The notes beneath the pieces are model-generated. The model was given only the letters and a program-made list of their open reading frames with translations. It had not been told where the DNA came from and ran no database searches. This document shows, piece after piece, positions 1-9,800 of a stretch of 64,000 bases of DNA (positions are counted from its first letter, which is position 1; each line of letters opens with the position of its first letter). The DNA is from JBGASG01 sp046328035. Its GTDB lineage: Bacteria; Cyanobacteriota; Vampirovibrionia; Obscuribacterales; Obscuribacteraceae. The position numbers and the translations under genes are program-made. Location of the stretch: contig JAXLXI010000003.1 of the NCBI GenBank assembly GCA_046328035.1, positions 62,001 to 126,000 on the forward strand, in the 5' to 3' direction.

Positions 1-2581
1 CGGTCAGTACGCCGCATTCACCGAGGCACCAGAGTCCGCTCTTCCAGCGATAACCAAGTCCTGATTGCAAGGTGTAGCGACGGTCGTGGTCAGGGTACTT
101 GGCGAGTACCGGCGCCATGTCTGCTTCCCAGATACCACCTGTGGTGGCCTTGGATCCGCGCAGGTAGGCGACTGCCACAGTGGAAGAGATAAATCCGTTG
201 AATCCGGTGCCGTCTTTCGCGGGGCGCAGTTCCATGCGGGTTTCGCAGCCGTAGGCTTCCTGGGCGGAGAGCGTCAGCCGGTTGTAGAGCGGTGTGTTTT
301 GCACGACGCCGGAGTCGCCGAAGTTTTTCAGACGCTTGTAGTAGAGGTTATTGCGGAGCACGAAGCGCGGGCCGACTTGCTGCTCGATGCTGGCATCGAC
401 AAGACTGCCGCGCGTAGCTCTGAGCGGACGCACTGTGCCGGGGTAGATGCCGAAGATTGGATCTTCGGAGACGTTTGGAGGAGTGACGAAGACATCGACG
501 GGCGGCGGCTGGAATATCTGGGAGTACGAGCCGCGCAATACCGTTGATTTGGTCAGTGCGTATGTGCCACCAAAGCGTCCACTGACTTGTGCGTCGGTGA
601 CAGTTTGTTTTTGAAAACGGGATGCATCGAATGGCTGGATGCCCGGGATATTTTGCATGGCGTTGGCGACGCCGAGCGTGTTTCCGAAGACGCCGTGATA
701 CAAGTCGAAGCGCGCGCCGGCATTGAGAGTAAGGCGCTTGAGGAAACCTCTTTCAGGCTTCCATGTATCCTGGAAGTACGCGCTTTGCAGGTAGCGGAAA
801 CCCTTATATTTGCCGACACCGCCGGTGAATTGCGGACCGTCGAAAGTACGCGTGTACGGGCTGATCAGTCCACCGATTGGTGCCAGGTTGCGGTCGGTGT
901 TGAAATAGATGCCGGAGAAACTGGTGGTGACAGGGCGGATTTCGCTGAGGAAACCGGCGTACAGGTTGTGCGTTTTGAAGATGCGTTTTTTGATATCGCC
1001 TTGCGCAGAGAATGCATAATTGAATCGGCGACCGGTGAACGCGGTCGAGGCAAGCAGCGGTTCTTCACCGACGAGATTGGGGAAGGGATCGAAGGCGAGA
1101 TTGCTTTGTCCGAGCTGTTGATAGAACGCATTGACGAAGTGCAGATTTGCTTCGTCGAAGAATTTCTTGCCGCGACGGTTCCAGCTGGCGATTAAGTAAT
1201 GGTCGCGCTCCGAGAGTTTCTGCCTGACACCGGCATTGGCCGACATGATGTTGGTCGGTTGCTGTGCGAAGCTGCTATTGAGGGCGGCAGTTAATTTGAA
1301 TGTGTTGTATTCGTTGGGGGAGAACTCCAGTTTGTTCATGAAGTTCATATTGAGGCGCGCGTTGTTGCGGTAGAACTTCGCCGGAGCCTGGATGCCGTAC
1401 GAGTTGGCTTGCGCTTGACCGATTGATTCGAAGCGCACCTTGTTCCAGATGCTGTTGGGATCTTGACTGGCGGCTCCGGTGACTCGGTAGTAAATGGTGC
1501 CCGCGATCGGTCCGCCGATCTGTCCGCCATATTCGAGCGAGGGTTTGGCTTGGATTGGGAGTGTTTTCAGGCGTGCCACCGCACCAAGAGGACCGCCGCC
1601 GTCGCGCGCTTCGTAACCGCCGATGTCGACGCTGACGCTCTGCAACGCACGCGGCGAAGCGAACTGCGCCTGACTGAGGTTGTTTGGTGCCTCGGGCAGA
1701 ACGACGCCGTCGACCTCGTAGTTGACCGCGTTGTGTTCGCCGCGGGTGATGATGTTGCCGAACGAGTCTGCCATCACCCCCGGTGTCGGATAACCTGTTT
1801 GAGGTCGTTGCCGGATTTGTATTGATCGAGGAAACGGCGGTCGAGATCCGTGGCGCTGCCGATGCGCTCGGGGTGGGGTGAGGGTGCGCTTGCCGGAGAC
1901 GCGCAGCACGTCGGCCGACTCGAGCTCTTCCGTCATGGCGATGGGGAAGCTCGTGTCGCCTTTTTGATTACGACGCGCTTCTGTCTGCGAGAACATGCTC
2001 TCTTCGGCGGTGATGGTCAGATCCCAATCGCTCTCTCTATGTTTTGGAAAGAGAATGAGCCGTCGTCCTGCACCTTCCTGTTCGAGGCGGGCGCCGTCCT
2101 TGCCGACGCGCTGGATGAGGAACTTCCGCGTCGCTGATGGGGGTGCCGTTATCAGCGTCGACGACCTTGCCTTGAATGGTGGAGGTGCCGGGATTGAGTT
2201 GCATACTGTGGTTTCTTCTTCGCAGGCAGGCAGCGGTAGAGTTTGGGGCTTAAGGCACCTGGGTTTAGGGATGTTCCAGGCGTACTGGCTTGGGCACTTC
2301 CCGCAGTGGCGGGGGCGCCAGTAAAGGTTTGTCCCGGGGCGGCGGTGGTACCCGGTCCAAAGTTATTTGCGAGAAGAGGATGCGGCGCAGAAACCTTGAA
2401 TAGCCGCGCGGGGCAATCGGCGTCGTCTGGTTGGTTTGGCGGGCGGTGCATCGTCGTCATCGTCGTCGTTGTGGTTGTCGGCGGCAAACGCAGATCGCGG
2501 GCAAGCAAGGAGTGCCACCGTCGCCGCGAGGGCGATCAGCGAGATGGACGATGCATTTGCATTTAACGGGGCGTTTGCCAA
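1..2581 (-). CDS. TonB-dependent outer-membrane receptor, 3' end outside window, N-terminal part frameshifted
   Basis: Outer-membrane beta-barrel receptor for energised uptake of a metal chelate or other large ligand. Read on the minus strand, the frame is open from about 2120 to the left edge. It gives a plug-like segment (GEHNAVNYEVDGVVLPEAP, near 1700) followed by barrel strands such as RIFKTHNLYAGF, TLNAGARFDLYHG and RRYTLQSGLGYRWKSGLW. The N-terminal part has a signal peptide starting near 2581 (TTG; LIALAATVALLACPRSAFA) and a carboxypeptidase-regulatory-like segment (STIQGKVVDADNGTPISDAEV near 2130-2180). These pieces lie in different frames: breaks fall near 2370, 2125, 2060 and 2035, and a compensated pair near 1870 and 1780. 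Most sit at short G or C runs, so sequencing error is as likely as true decay. A Fur/Zur-type box lies 74 bp upstream. The ligand is unknown; zinc or iron is only suggested by the box. Confidence 0.8.
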
Positions 2582-2654
2582 GACGGAGACACGAGCCGAA
2601 CCTTTCGTTCGTTGGATCTCTGAAATAGATTCTGCGCTCTTGAAATCGTATGTA

Positions 2655-2673
2655 AATGGAAATCGTTTTCATT
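2655..2673. promoter_or_regulatory. Fur/Zur-type operator upstream of the TonB receptor
   Basis: AATGGAAATCGTTTTCATT is a 19-bp imperfect inverted repeat. Its core 2656-2672 matches the box at 3771-3787 at 15 of 17 positions. The 8-1-8 layout with TGAAAA/TTTTCA arms resembles known Zur and Fur boxes. It sits just upstream of the receptor start, as expected for repression by the Fur-family gene next door. Confidence 0.55.
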
Positions 2674-2754
2674 CCCATATTGACATCACACCAGTTTCTT
2701 CGTATCTGTAGTGTTTTCATTTAGGACGGCGCGCTGGTTATGAACTGGCGACTA

Positions 2755-2863
2755 TCTGCCAGGCGGACAGAGATCCTCATTTTTATCCGCCAGGGCGGAC
2801 AGGACAGCCCGGTGTCTGCCATGGCGGACAAAATCGACTTCATCGTGTTCGCCACGGCGGACA
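2755..2863. repeat. Four palindromic repeats, consensus TGTCYGCCANGGCGGACA
   Basis: Four imperfect palindromes lie at 2755-2769 (shortened copy), 2784-2801, 2813-2830 and 2846-2863. Their start-to-start spacing is 29, 29 and 33 bp. The right half GGCGGACA is invariant; the left half varies (TATCCGCC, TGTCTGCC, TGTTCGCC). They fill the gap between the end of the Fur-like gene and the receptor promoter. The regular near-three-turn spacing suits protein binding on one DNA face, but a short degenerate tandem repeat is also possible. Confidence 0.6.
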
Positions 2864-2879
2864 CTCGTCATGTCTTGCC

Positions 2880-3340
2880 CTGTTAGGCACCGCCAAAGCT
2901 GGTGTTACTTTGCCGCGGCGTTTCTTCTGGCAGGAGTCGCAGACGCCGAAGATCTCTGGAAATGTGCGACTGCACTTCGAATCCGTACTTCTGTTGAATG
3001 GCTTCTTCGAGTTCGGACACGAGGCACTGATCCAGGTGCATGTTTTCGTGCGGCATAACTCGCAAATGACGTGGTGATGGTGCTGCCGGGGTTCACCAAC
3101 TCGTAGCGGCGTTCGCCGTCGCCGAGGTCGACCGCCTGCACCAGACTAAGCGCGACCAGCGACTCCAAACGATTCATATACAGTCGCCGACCTGTGCCTT
3201 GTCTTCTTCCTGACGCAGTTTGCCGTGCATATCCTGCGCGCTCGCCGTCTGGTTTCTTGCTCTAAGACTTCGAGAACACGCTGACAGCCCTTCGTCAGAC
3301 CAGCTGGTCTCGGGAGATTGGCTTGTTGTTTATGGGAATG
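2880..3340 (-). pseudogene. Fur-family metal regulator (Fur/Zur-like), frameshifted
   Basis: The three minus-strand frames together spell a Fur-family repressor. In order: a winged-helix segment (LTKG..RVLEVLEQETRRRA; DMHGKLRQEEDKAQVGD; NRLESLVALSLVQAVDLGDGERRYELV), the His-rich metal segment HHHHVICELC, then HLDQCLVSELEEAIQQKYGFEVQSH, and a C-terminal EIFGVCDSCQKKRRGK. The CELC and CDSC pairs match the structural zinc site of the family. At least four indels break the frame (near 3235, 3175, 3075-3035 and 2965), so no intact protein is encoded as written. The gene follows a small lipoprotein, with an operator at 3771-3787 ahead of both; autoregulation is the natural reading. Fur versus Zur cannot be told from the sequence, though the operator looks more Zur-like. 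Ends are approximate. Confidence 0.7.
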
Positions 3341-3364
3341 GGAGCGAACCATATCGCCCGATGG

Positions 3365-3760
3365 TTATTCGACTTCGAATTCAACCCCGGATGCGGCGGT
3401 CGCGACCGGCTTGCCATCGGGCGGCGCGCAGGTCAAAACTTCCAGCGAAGCGTCGAAAGTGTAATTTCGTCAATCTCTGTATTGCCGGAGGAGCTTATCA
3501 GGCGCAACTGATACTGACTTTTCGTCGATTTTGAAACGCGCGATGCAGCACGACCAGCGATTCCTCGTGCAGATGCGGCGGAATTTTCGGGAGTGGGGTT
3601 TTCCAGGAGCTTTGCATCTAAATAGGTAGCGGTCGAGGCAGTGCCGGGCGGCGAAGGTCTTAACCTGCGCGCACGCGGGTTTTGCGGCTGCGGGTTCAAT
3701 CCACAGGCCACATAGGCGCATACTGAGGCGGCGATGAGGCAAACTGCCCGCATATCCCAT
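3365..3760 (-). pseudogene. Small lipoprotein upstream of the Fur-like gene, frameshifted
   Basis: An ATG at 3753 gives MRAVCLIAASVCAYVACG, a signal peptide with a lipobox-like cysteine. Later segments in other frames look coding: PHLHEESLVVLHRAF, KSQYQLRLISSSGNTEI, and a C-terminus EVLTCAPPDGKPVATAASG ending in a stop near 3366. Two or three indels separate them. No family is recognised. Its place between a Fur/Zur box and a Fur-family gene suggests a metal-responsive cell-envelope protein, which is inference only. Some of the proposed joins could be wrong. Confidence 0.4.
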
Positions 3761-3770
3761 GACTCCCAGA

Positions 3771-3787
3771 ATGAAAACCGTTTTCAT
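3771..3787. promoter_or_regulatory. Fur/Zur-type operator upstream of the lipoprotein and Fur-like genes
   Basis: ATGAAAACCGTTTTCAT is a perfect 8-bp inverted repeat around a single central base. It begins about 18 bp upstream of the lipoprotein ATG (3753) and is nearly identical to the receptor box at 2656-2672. The 7-1-7 core TGAAAAC-C-GTTTTCA resembles Zur boxes of several phyla. Confidence 0.6.
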
Positions 3788-3869
3788 ATTCCAGATCGCC
3801 GGGTTAAAGGACCTGTCAAACGCTGGCAGCCCCACTCTGTGCAGCATGTTAAACTTGGAATTCGGAAAG

Positions 3870-3943
3870 TGGCGGTTAGCTCAATGGTGGAGCACCCTGC
3901 TTCATACCTGGAGGGGTTAGGAGTTCGAGTCTCTTACCGCCCA
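3870..3943 (+). tRNA. tRNA-like sequence, possibly tRNA-Met (CAT), imperfect
   Basis: A D-arm (GCTC...GAGC), a T-arm (AGGAG-TTCGAGT-CTCTT) and acceptor halves GGCGGT/ACCGCC are all present. The anticodon arm is defective. A loop TTCATAC would give anticodon CAT, but then neither the spacing from the D-arm nor the pairing of the 3' stem fits. The loop in regular register would be CTTCATA (anticodon TCA) with a poorly paired stem. Position 1 is T opposite C. A short indel in the anticodon stem and one lost G in the acceptor would explain this, as in the neighbouring broken genes. Confidence 0.5.
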
Positions 3944-4532
3944 AGTTTTTAAAGAAACCTTACCCTGGTTAAGAAATTGCAAGAAATCTTGCAATGAGCC
4001 GGAGCAATGGTGCAACTATATGTGGTGCTCGCTCCTCTTGATGCTGGAGTTGTGTGATTGTTCGATGACAGCGATAGCCGCTGAATCGGACGATGCCACC
4101 CGCCTGATCGAACAGTTGATCAAGAGCAGAAGGCATACCGAATAGAGCTCATGTGCTGTCGGTCCCAGAAGTTCTGTCAAACGCTCTAAGCCGGCCGAGA
4201 AAGACGCCACAGAGATGTCCGAAATCCTTCGGATTATGCATCTCCCCAGACTGGCTGACGAAGGCGAGGCAAAGGCTCTGCTGTGCCGAGTTCGCCAGAA
4301 ATCCCGGATCATTTTATACAGTCACCCAACTCACTGACATGAAATCTTGACTGATGACCTTGTCGCAGCAAAAAGGTATTCTCTTCAGTCGATCATAATT
4401 GATCCAAATGCCATCGCGGTTGGGTGGCACTGCCCAAATTTACGCGAAATCTAGTGAGCTGGAAAACGCTGTCAAGGCACTACGACTTCTTACTACGATA
4501 AATTTGCCACGCGCGGGTATCTTCGCGGACGC
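3944..4532. other. Intergenic region without a supported gene
   Basis: About 590 bases follow the tRNA-like sequence. Short open frames exist on both strands (for example 4016-4312 minus and 4153-4350 plus) but show no recognisable domain, ribosome-binding site or sensible composition. A decayed or frameshifted gene on the minus strand cannot be excluded. Confidence 0.4.
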
Positions 4533-5006
4533 TTGAGACATGGTCCTATTGTCGAAACCGACGTCATCTTACGTATATCGGGTGGCTCTTGCACGGATTG
4601 GCGGGCCCGACTCCTCCGTCCCGTTTCTGAGAACATGCAGTTTAAACCGGACTATTACGGTCAGGGAGGAAACGAAGACTCCGATTTGTTTCACGCGATC
4701 TTCCGAACGATGAGCACGGCTGACACGCGGCTGTGGTGCGCGCAACCAGGTGCTTTGCGACTTGGCGGCGCTCCTGATTCTCCGGAGATTTCCTACGGGC
4801 AGTTGTACGACGAGCTACCGGTGAATCAAAAGAAGAATCTCTTGCTGGTTACATTTTGGAAGGGCACATCATGTTCCGCAGAAGAGCTAGACCGGTTGTT
4901 GCGATTCCTCAAACCACTCAGCTATAAACGTGTTCTGATAGTCGGATTAAGCACATTTGGTCTATATGTCATGCACGATGAAGTCTGCGAGACGCAGGCA
5001 CAATGA
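4533..5006 (+). CDS. Hypothetical protein
   Basis: The open frame encodes 157 residues of unrecognised family. The stretch from residue 35 (MQFKPDYYGQGGNEDSDLF) onward has normal protein composition, with alternating hydrophobic segments (KNLLLVTFW, YKRVLIVGLSTFGLYVMHD) suggesting an alpha/beta fold. The first 34 residues are rich in Arg and Ser and look less natural, so the ATG at 4635 is an equally good start. It stands alone and ends about 100 bp before the convergent trmB. Function unknown. Confidence 0.5.
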   Translation: MRHGPIVETDVILRISGGSCTDWRARLLRPVSENMQFKPDYYGQGGNEDSDLFHAIFRTMSTADTRLWCAQPGALRLGGAPDSPEISYGQLYDELPVNQKKNLLLVTFWKGTSCSAEELDRLLRFLKPLSYKRVLIVGLSTFGLYVMHDEVCETQAQ

Positions 5007-5109
5007 GCGTGCCGGCCGAAATTTCTCTGGTGGCATAGTTTCAGACCACGCGCGAAGTTTGGACAGCTCGGTTGTCGGCAGATCACGCATAACAAAGCCC
5101 AGGCTCGTA

Positions 5110-5823
5110 TTACAGCGGAGCGATAGGATTGTAGTTTCTGCAAAACCTGAGGAAGTACGATTGGCGACCTTCCTTCTTTGCTCTGGTGTGATATTGGGTG
5201 CCAGGAAAATTTTCCCACGGCTCAACGCAATCCAATAGTGCTGGCAGCATCGGGGCGAAAAACGGCGACCGGCAAATGGAATCAAACACGTGCGTCGCAT
5301 AGTCCAAGTTGTCGGAAGCGAATCGTAATTCACTTTGCAGACGTAGAACTCGAGCAAACAAGGGAATATGTGGAGCTCGCAGGAGGCGTCGCTTTTGGTG
5401 CTTTAGCTTTGGCCAGGGGTCTGGAAACAACACATCGACGCGTGAAAGACAACCGTCTGGTAACCACCTAACCACATCAAGCCCATCACCCGCGTATAGC
5501 CTGATGTTGCTCAGCTCGGAAATCTCGATCTCATTCAGCAACCTCGCCAGTCCGCTCGCATAAGTCTCGCATCCAATGAAACCCGAGGTTGGCAATCGAC
5601 GAGCCTCGGCGACCAGATGTTCACCGCCGCCAAATCCGATCTCCAGAATGATATCGCTCACAGCAACAGGAAACAGCTGCGCAACTTCGACGCGCGCATG
5701 TTCATCCAAATCCAGCGCGAGTGCCGGCAAGACACGCGCGATCAGCTCCTCTCGCTCCGCACCCAACTTGTGATATCTGGTACGCCTCAGCAAATTTTGA
5801 CAAAGGGTGTTGCTGTTACTCAA
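5110..5823 (-). CDS. trmB: tRNA (guanine-N7-)-methyltransferase
   Basis: Transfers a methyl group from S-adenosylmethionine to N7 of guanosine 46 in the variable loop of tRNAs. The 237-residue length is normal for TrmB. Visible family motifs are the SAM-binding ILEIGFGGGEH (about residues 58-68), the acidic strand with FIGCETY, the AGDGLDVV segment, and the catalytic signature VDVLFPDPWPKLKHQKRR (about 128-145). The C-terminal part (FFLR-like YFLRF) closes the Rossmann fold. Upstream on the same strand at 5848 is a LysM-like gene, 24 bp away, so the two may be cotranscribed. Assignment is secure. Confidence 0.92.
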   Translation of the reverse strand: MSNSNTLCQNLLRRTRYHKLGAEREELIARVLPALALDLDEHARVEVAQLFPVAVSDIILEIGFGGGEHLVAEARRLPTSGFIGCETYASGLARLLNEIEISELSNIRLYAGDGLDVVRWLPDGCLSRVDVLFPDPWPKLKHQKRRLLRAPHIPLFARVLRLQSELRFASDNLDYATHVFDSICRSPFFAPMLPALLDCVEPWENFPGTQYHTRAKKEGRQSYFLRFCRNYNPIAPL

Positions 5824-5847
5824 GAGCTTCCTTCAAACGCGCCAATT

Positions 5848-6225
5848 TCATTTAGTCACGGTAATAGTGTTACTCGCTCTGACGTTGATTTTCAGCGTGT
5901 GGAAGGCGACAATGTCCTGCCAGACAGGCAGTTCGATCTTTTGACCGACAGACAGTTCGATGATGCGTTTCTGTCCATCGAACACTTCCTTAGTGATAGC
6001 TGCATTAATGTCCGCGATCAGCCAACACAGCTGGGCGTCATAGAAGAGGTGCTCAGCCAATTTACACAAATCCTCGCCGGGACGCACAGACCATGTTGGT
6101 CGTGGTCGGTGCTCGTACTTGTGCACAAAGCAAATCGCATCGATATCTTCATCGGCAGATGCGCCTCTGGCACGTTCGAGGAGTTTCATAGAAAGCTTCC
6201 AGAATATTCGGTAGAATCTGTTCAT
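5848..6225 (-). CDS. LysM-like domain protein
   Basis: A 125-residue protein with a single LysM-like module at about residues 44-105: WSVRPGEDLCKLAEHLFYDAQ, then LIADIN and VGQKIELPVW. LysM folds bind N-acetylglucosamine polymers such as peptidoglycan, but this form (WxVxPGEDLxxLAxxLFxDxxLxWLIADIN) also occurs in phage-tail and scaffold-like proteins. There is no clear signal peptide; the N-terminus (MNRFYRIFWKLSMKLLERARG) is basic and amphipathic. It lies 24 bp upstream of trmB on the same strand, with no functional link evident. Confidence 0.55.
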   Translation of the reverse strand: MNRFYRIFWKLSMKLLERARGASADEDIDAICFVHKYEHRPRPTWSVRPGEDLCKLAEHLFYDAQLCWLIADINAAITKEVFDGQKRIIELSVGQKIELPVWQDIVAFHTLKINVRASNTITVTK

Positions 6226-6407
6226 TGCCGTTTACGGCGGACCATTCGAAACGTCAGACATCTTCTTCGATTCTACCATTCGTAACGCGCCCCAATTAAG
6301 CCTGCGGAGTATCCATCTGAGCAAGCATAACTGATAATGGCACCACAAAGAGCAGGAACTAAATCGATGAATAGAGCGCTGTCGAGATTCAGTCTCTGAG
6401 TGAGCAG

Positions 6408-6737
6408 CTATTGCTCCGAGGGATCAACGACACGAAAGTGACCAAATATGATCAGCGCGACTTCTACTTGCTCGTGCAGGTGGTCTGGAACCTCACCTCG
6501 AACATGCACAATGCCAGGTCGAGGTCCCTTGGCAAACCTCACTTTGACGCTATGCCTGCCTGTAAATTCGAAGTGACACCAGTTCTCGCTGTCAAAGTCA
6601 CTGATATTGACCTCCGCCTCAACTGACTTCCTATCGGCGTCGGTAAGTTCGAAACCAATAATCCAACTGAATGCCGTGAGCCAGGGGATAACATTCTGTT
6701 CGAACAGCCAATGAGCAAAGTCCATTTGTTTGGGCAT
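6408..6737 (-). CDS. Hypothetical small cytosolic protein
   Basis: A 109-residue protein without signal peptide or membrane segment. It is acidic in the middle (LTDADRKSVEAEVNISDFDSENW) and ends in beta-rich sequence (HSVKVRFAKGPRPGIVHVRGEVPDHL). A purine-rich AGAAGAG lies just upstream of the ATG, supporting this start. No family is recognised. It follows the WD40-caspase gene's 3' neighbourhood on the minus strand, about 75 bp upstream of nothing obvious; about 180 bp of featureless sequence separate it from the LysM-like gene. Confidence 0.5.
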   Translation of the reverse strand: MPKQMDFAHWLFEQNVIPWLTAFSWIIGFELTDADRKSVEAEVNISDFDSENWCHFEFTGRHSVKVRFAKGPRPGIVHVRGEVPDHLHEQVEVALIIFGHFRVVDPSEQ

Positions 6738-6813
6738 TTGTTCTCTTCTTTAGTATGGCTAGCGAACAAGTCGAGGGACACGCAAACCGTAGTCACCAAC
6801 TCCAACATCATCC

Positions 6814-9800
6814 TCACGTGGAGACCTTGCGCAGTGTGGCGCGTATTTTGTCGGAGAGGGCACCTACCAGTTTAGGCAAGTCGTCCTTGGTTCCTTCAAC
6901 CGAGAACTTCTCTAACTGCTCGTGATTGCGAAGCATGTTGACCGTGACGGTGACCTTATTTCCCGAAACCTTATATTTGCCGAACACTCTGATAGCGTCA
7001 GCAAGGTCCGCGTCCGTGATGTAGACATACGGCTCGGTCGATCTGGACTTAGTCGGAGTAGCAAGGTCACTCAACTTAATCCCCAGTCGATTACTCAAGT
7101 CGAGCGTGTCATCGACCTGATCGGCATCCACAAGGCGCGGCGGGGTCAATCTATGCTTCGCCTTCGCTAATGGAATCTTGCCGGTATCCTCCGGCTTCAA
7201 CAACCCGATGGCGAAGCTGCCTTCCGGGTCTGCCACCACCCGTGGTTCCTGAATGCCACCAATTGATTGAGCCAACTCGGGCACGCGGTTGCGCGCATAA
7301 TTGAACAGAGTGAGAACATCCTGCTCATAACCCTCCGAGTCCTTGTGCAGACCTTTTGTGGTGCGCATTCCCTCGAGCAATGCGTAAGTCAGGAGCCCCT
7401 GCGAATACTGACTCGATTCATAACTCACGGCATCTGCGGCGCATCCCAGCAACACGTGGGTGCCCGCCCGTCTATTCAATAGCTCAATCGCACGAATACC
7501 ATCGGTGGAGAAATCTCGACGTTGCGCCAGTTTCTTGATCAATCCTCCTGCACCACACGTATCGAAGATCATTACCTGGTGTTTCGCAGGAATTCTCGTG
7601 ATCCAGTCAGCCAGTTCCTCGCTGGAAACGGTGCTGGCATCTCGCAGTTTCTTATTAGAGAGATCTGCGCTTTCCGCATCTGTGAGCAGGTAGTAGTAGG
7701 TGTCAGCCGGTTCCTTGACCGTTACACCATGACCGGCCATGTACACAACAAACACATCGTCCGGCCGCGACTTTCTGGCCGCGGCAAAAGCGGCTTCCAG
7801 GTGAGCCTTGGTCGGCGTCTCATCTGACTCGCTATCCGTCGTCAGCAGGATGATATGCACCTTCTCGGTGCCGAAGAGCGAAGGCGCACCAATCTCGAGA
7901 GACTTGCTGAAATCCGTCGCGTCTTTTGCAGGAAACGTTAAATTCAGCCGCGAGTTCTTGTACTTGGAGGTACCACATATGATGGCATAGAGTTCCGGCT
8001 TCGCATGAGTTGGCTCAGCCTCCGTCTCCGGTGCCGCCCACGAGACCTGGCAATCGCGACTGGTCATGGTGCCGTCGGCGTTGTAGACAACGACGCTCAC
8101 CTTGTTTGTTTTGCCATACTCGGCCGATGCAGCCTGCATCAGGTCTGCCCGCACCTTAACGTCAGTCCCTCCCAGATCCAAAGCGCGTGGTTGCGCCTGC
8201 GCCGGCAACTCTTTGCCGTTGACGCGAACAACCACTTTGCCCAGGCCGCCGTCGCGTTTCTTGATCTTGATGTTCAGCACACCAGACCCTTTCGCCGGCG
8301 GTTCCAACTCCACTTCGGGCGCCAGACCGATATCAGTCATGGCAGGAGCAGCCCGCAGTGGCTCGGAGTTGAAGCCTACCAACCTGGACAACAAGTTGGG
8401 TTGATAATACTGGTTCCACAACTGGTCGAGAGACAGGAAAGCGGTGCCTTTGGCGAAGTGAATTACCATTCGCCCCCTCTTCGATGAATCGAATCTTCCT
8501 TCAGGATCCAGAACCACCCATTCGCTGTGAGCGAGAGGCACTATTTTGGCAAGCTCGGTCCAATCGTCCGTCTTCCTGAGCACCAACATGCGATTTTCGG
8601 CGCTTCCGAGCAGCGAACCGTCCGGACTGAACCTGACTATGCCGGCTGTTCCGTCGAGCGTGTCGAGAAGCTTGCCGTCCGGGACGCTCCAGACACGAGT
8701 GGCATTCTCACTGCGACTTGAAGTCACCAACGTCTTGCCGTCCGGCGAAATCGCCAGGGAGCCGACGGTCCTGATGTAATCCTTCGGCTCGGTCAATTTC
8801 ATGATCACGCGGTTGCCGTGCTCGAGATCATGAACACAGAGGTCATGCACCTGTACGACCGAAAGAAACCTAGCACCCTCGGAGAGGTCCATGTTGATGT
8901 CGCCCGTTGACTTGACACTGGATTTCGTCTTGCCCGTGCGCATGTCGATTATGTCGATGCCGGCTTTCCTGGGGCAGGCAGCTGTGTCAGTCTTCGAATC
9001 AATCTCCCAGGGCGTATCGTACTCCTTATCCTTGTAAGCGACTCGCAAATTCTCCTTTCCGGTCGCCACATCAAAGCTCTGAACCATGGAGGCTCCGTAG
9101 TCTCCTTTCCGATTCCTCTCCTCCTCATCGATGCTGAAGATATGTTTGCCGTCACTGGAGAAACAGAGCTGCTGCACTGGTCCTGCCGTTTTAATAGTGC
9201 GCAGGATGCCGCCAGTCCGCGTGTTTCTGATCTCAACAGTGTCGGTATATCCCTTCATGAAAACATATCCGCCGACCGCAATCAAAGAGCCATCCGGACT
9301 GATGGCGGCTTCCTGATAGTCGAACATGCGAACGTTACGCTTGCCTGTCAAATCCCAGAGTTTCGCGTTTGCTTCGCAAGTGACAATGCTCTTGCCGTCG
9401 GGACTAAACGAGAAATCCGCCATCGACATCGGCGGCCCGTCAAGACCCAATGAATACCATCTCTCGGCGTCTCCCGAATCGTAGACTGAGATATGGTCTG
9501 CGCGACTGGTGGCAAAACACCGACCATTAGGCGCAAACGCAACAGCTTTCGTCTCTCTGTCCTTTCTGAGAATCTCGTGCAAGTCGTCCGTGCTCAACAT
9601 GTAAATCATGTCTTTGGTGGTGGCAATGACGGCTTTTCCGTTCGGGCTGAAGGCAATGCTCGGCTGATCCACTTTTCCTGGCAGCGTCACGGACTTTTTC
9701 GTGCCGTCTTCAATGTTAATGAGAACCACTTTGGTGGCATTAAGCAGTCCAAGCGTCTTCCCGTCGGGACTATAGGTCACTACAGCGCGGGTAGCATCTT

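Noticed and set aside
587..1195. 202-codon plus-strand open frame
   Set aside because: It is the antisense shadow of the TonB receptor barrel, which has clear family sequence on the minus strand.
4016..4312. 98-codon minus-strand frame after the tRNA-like sequence
   Set aside because: Ser/Arg/Ile-rich composition, no domain or ribosome-binding site; another frame of the same strand looks equally plausible.
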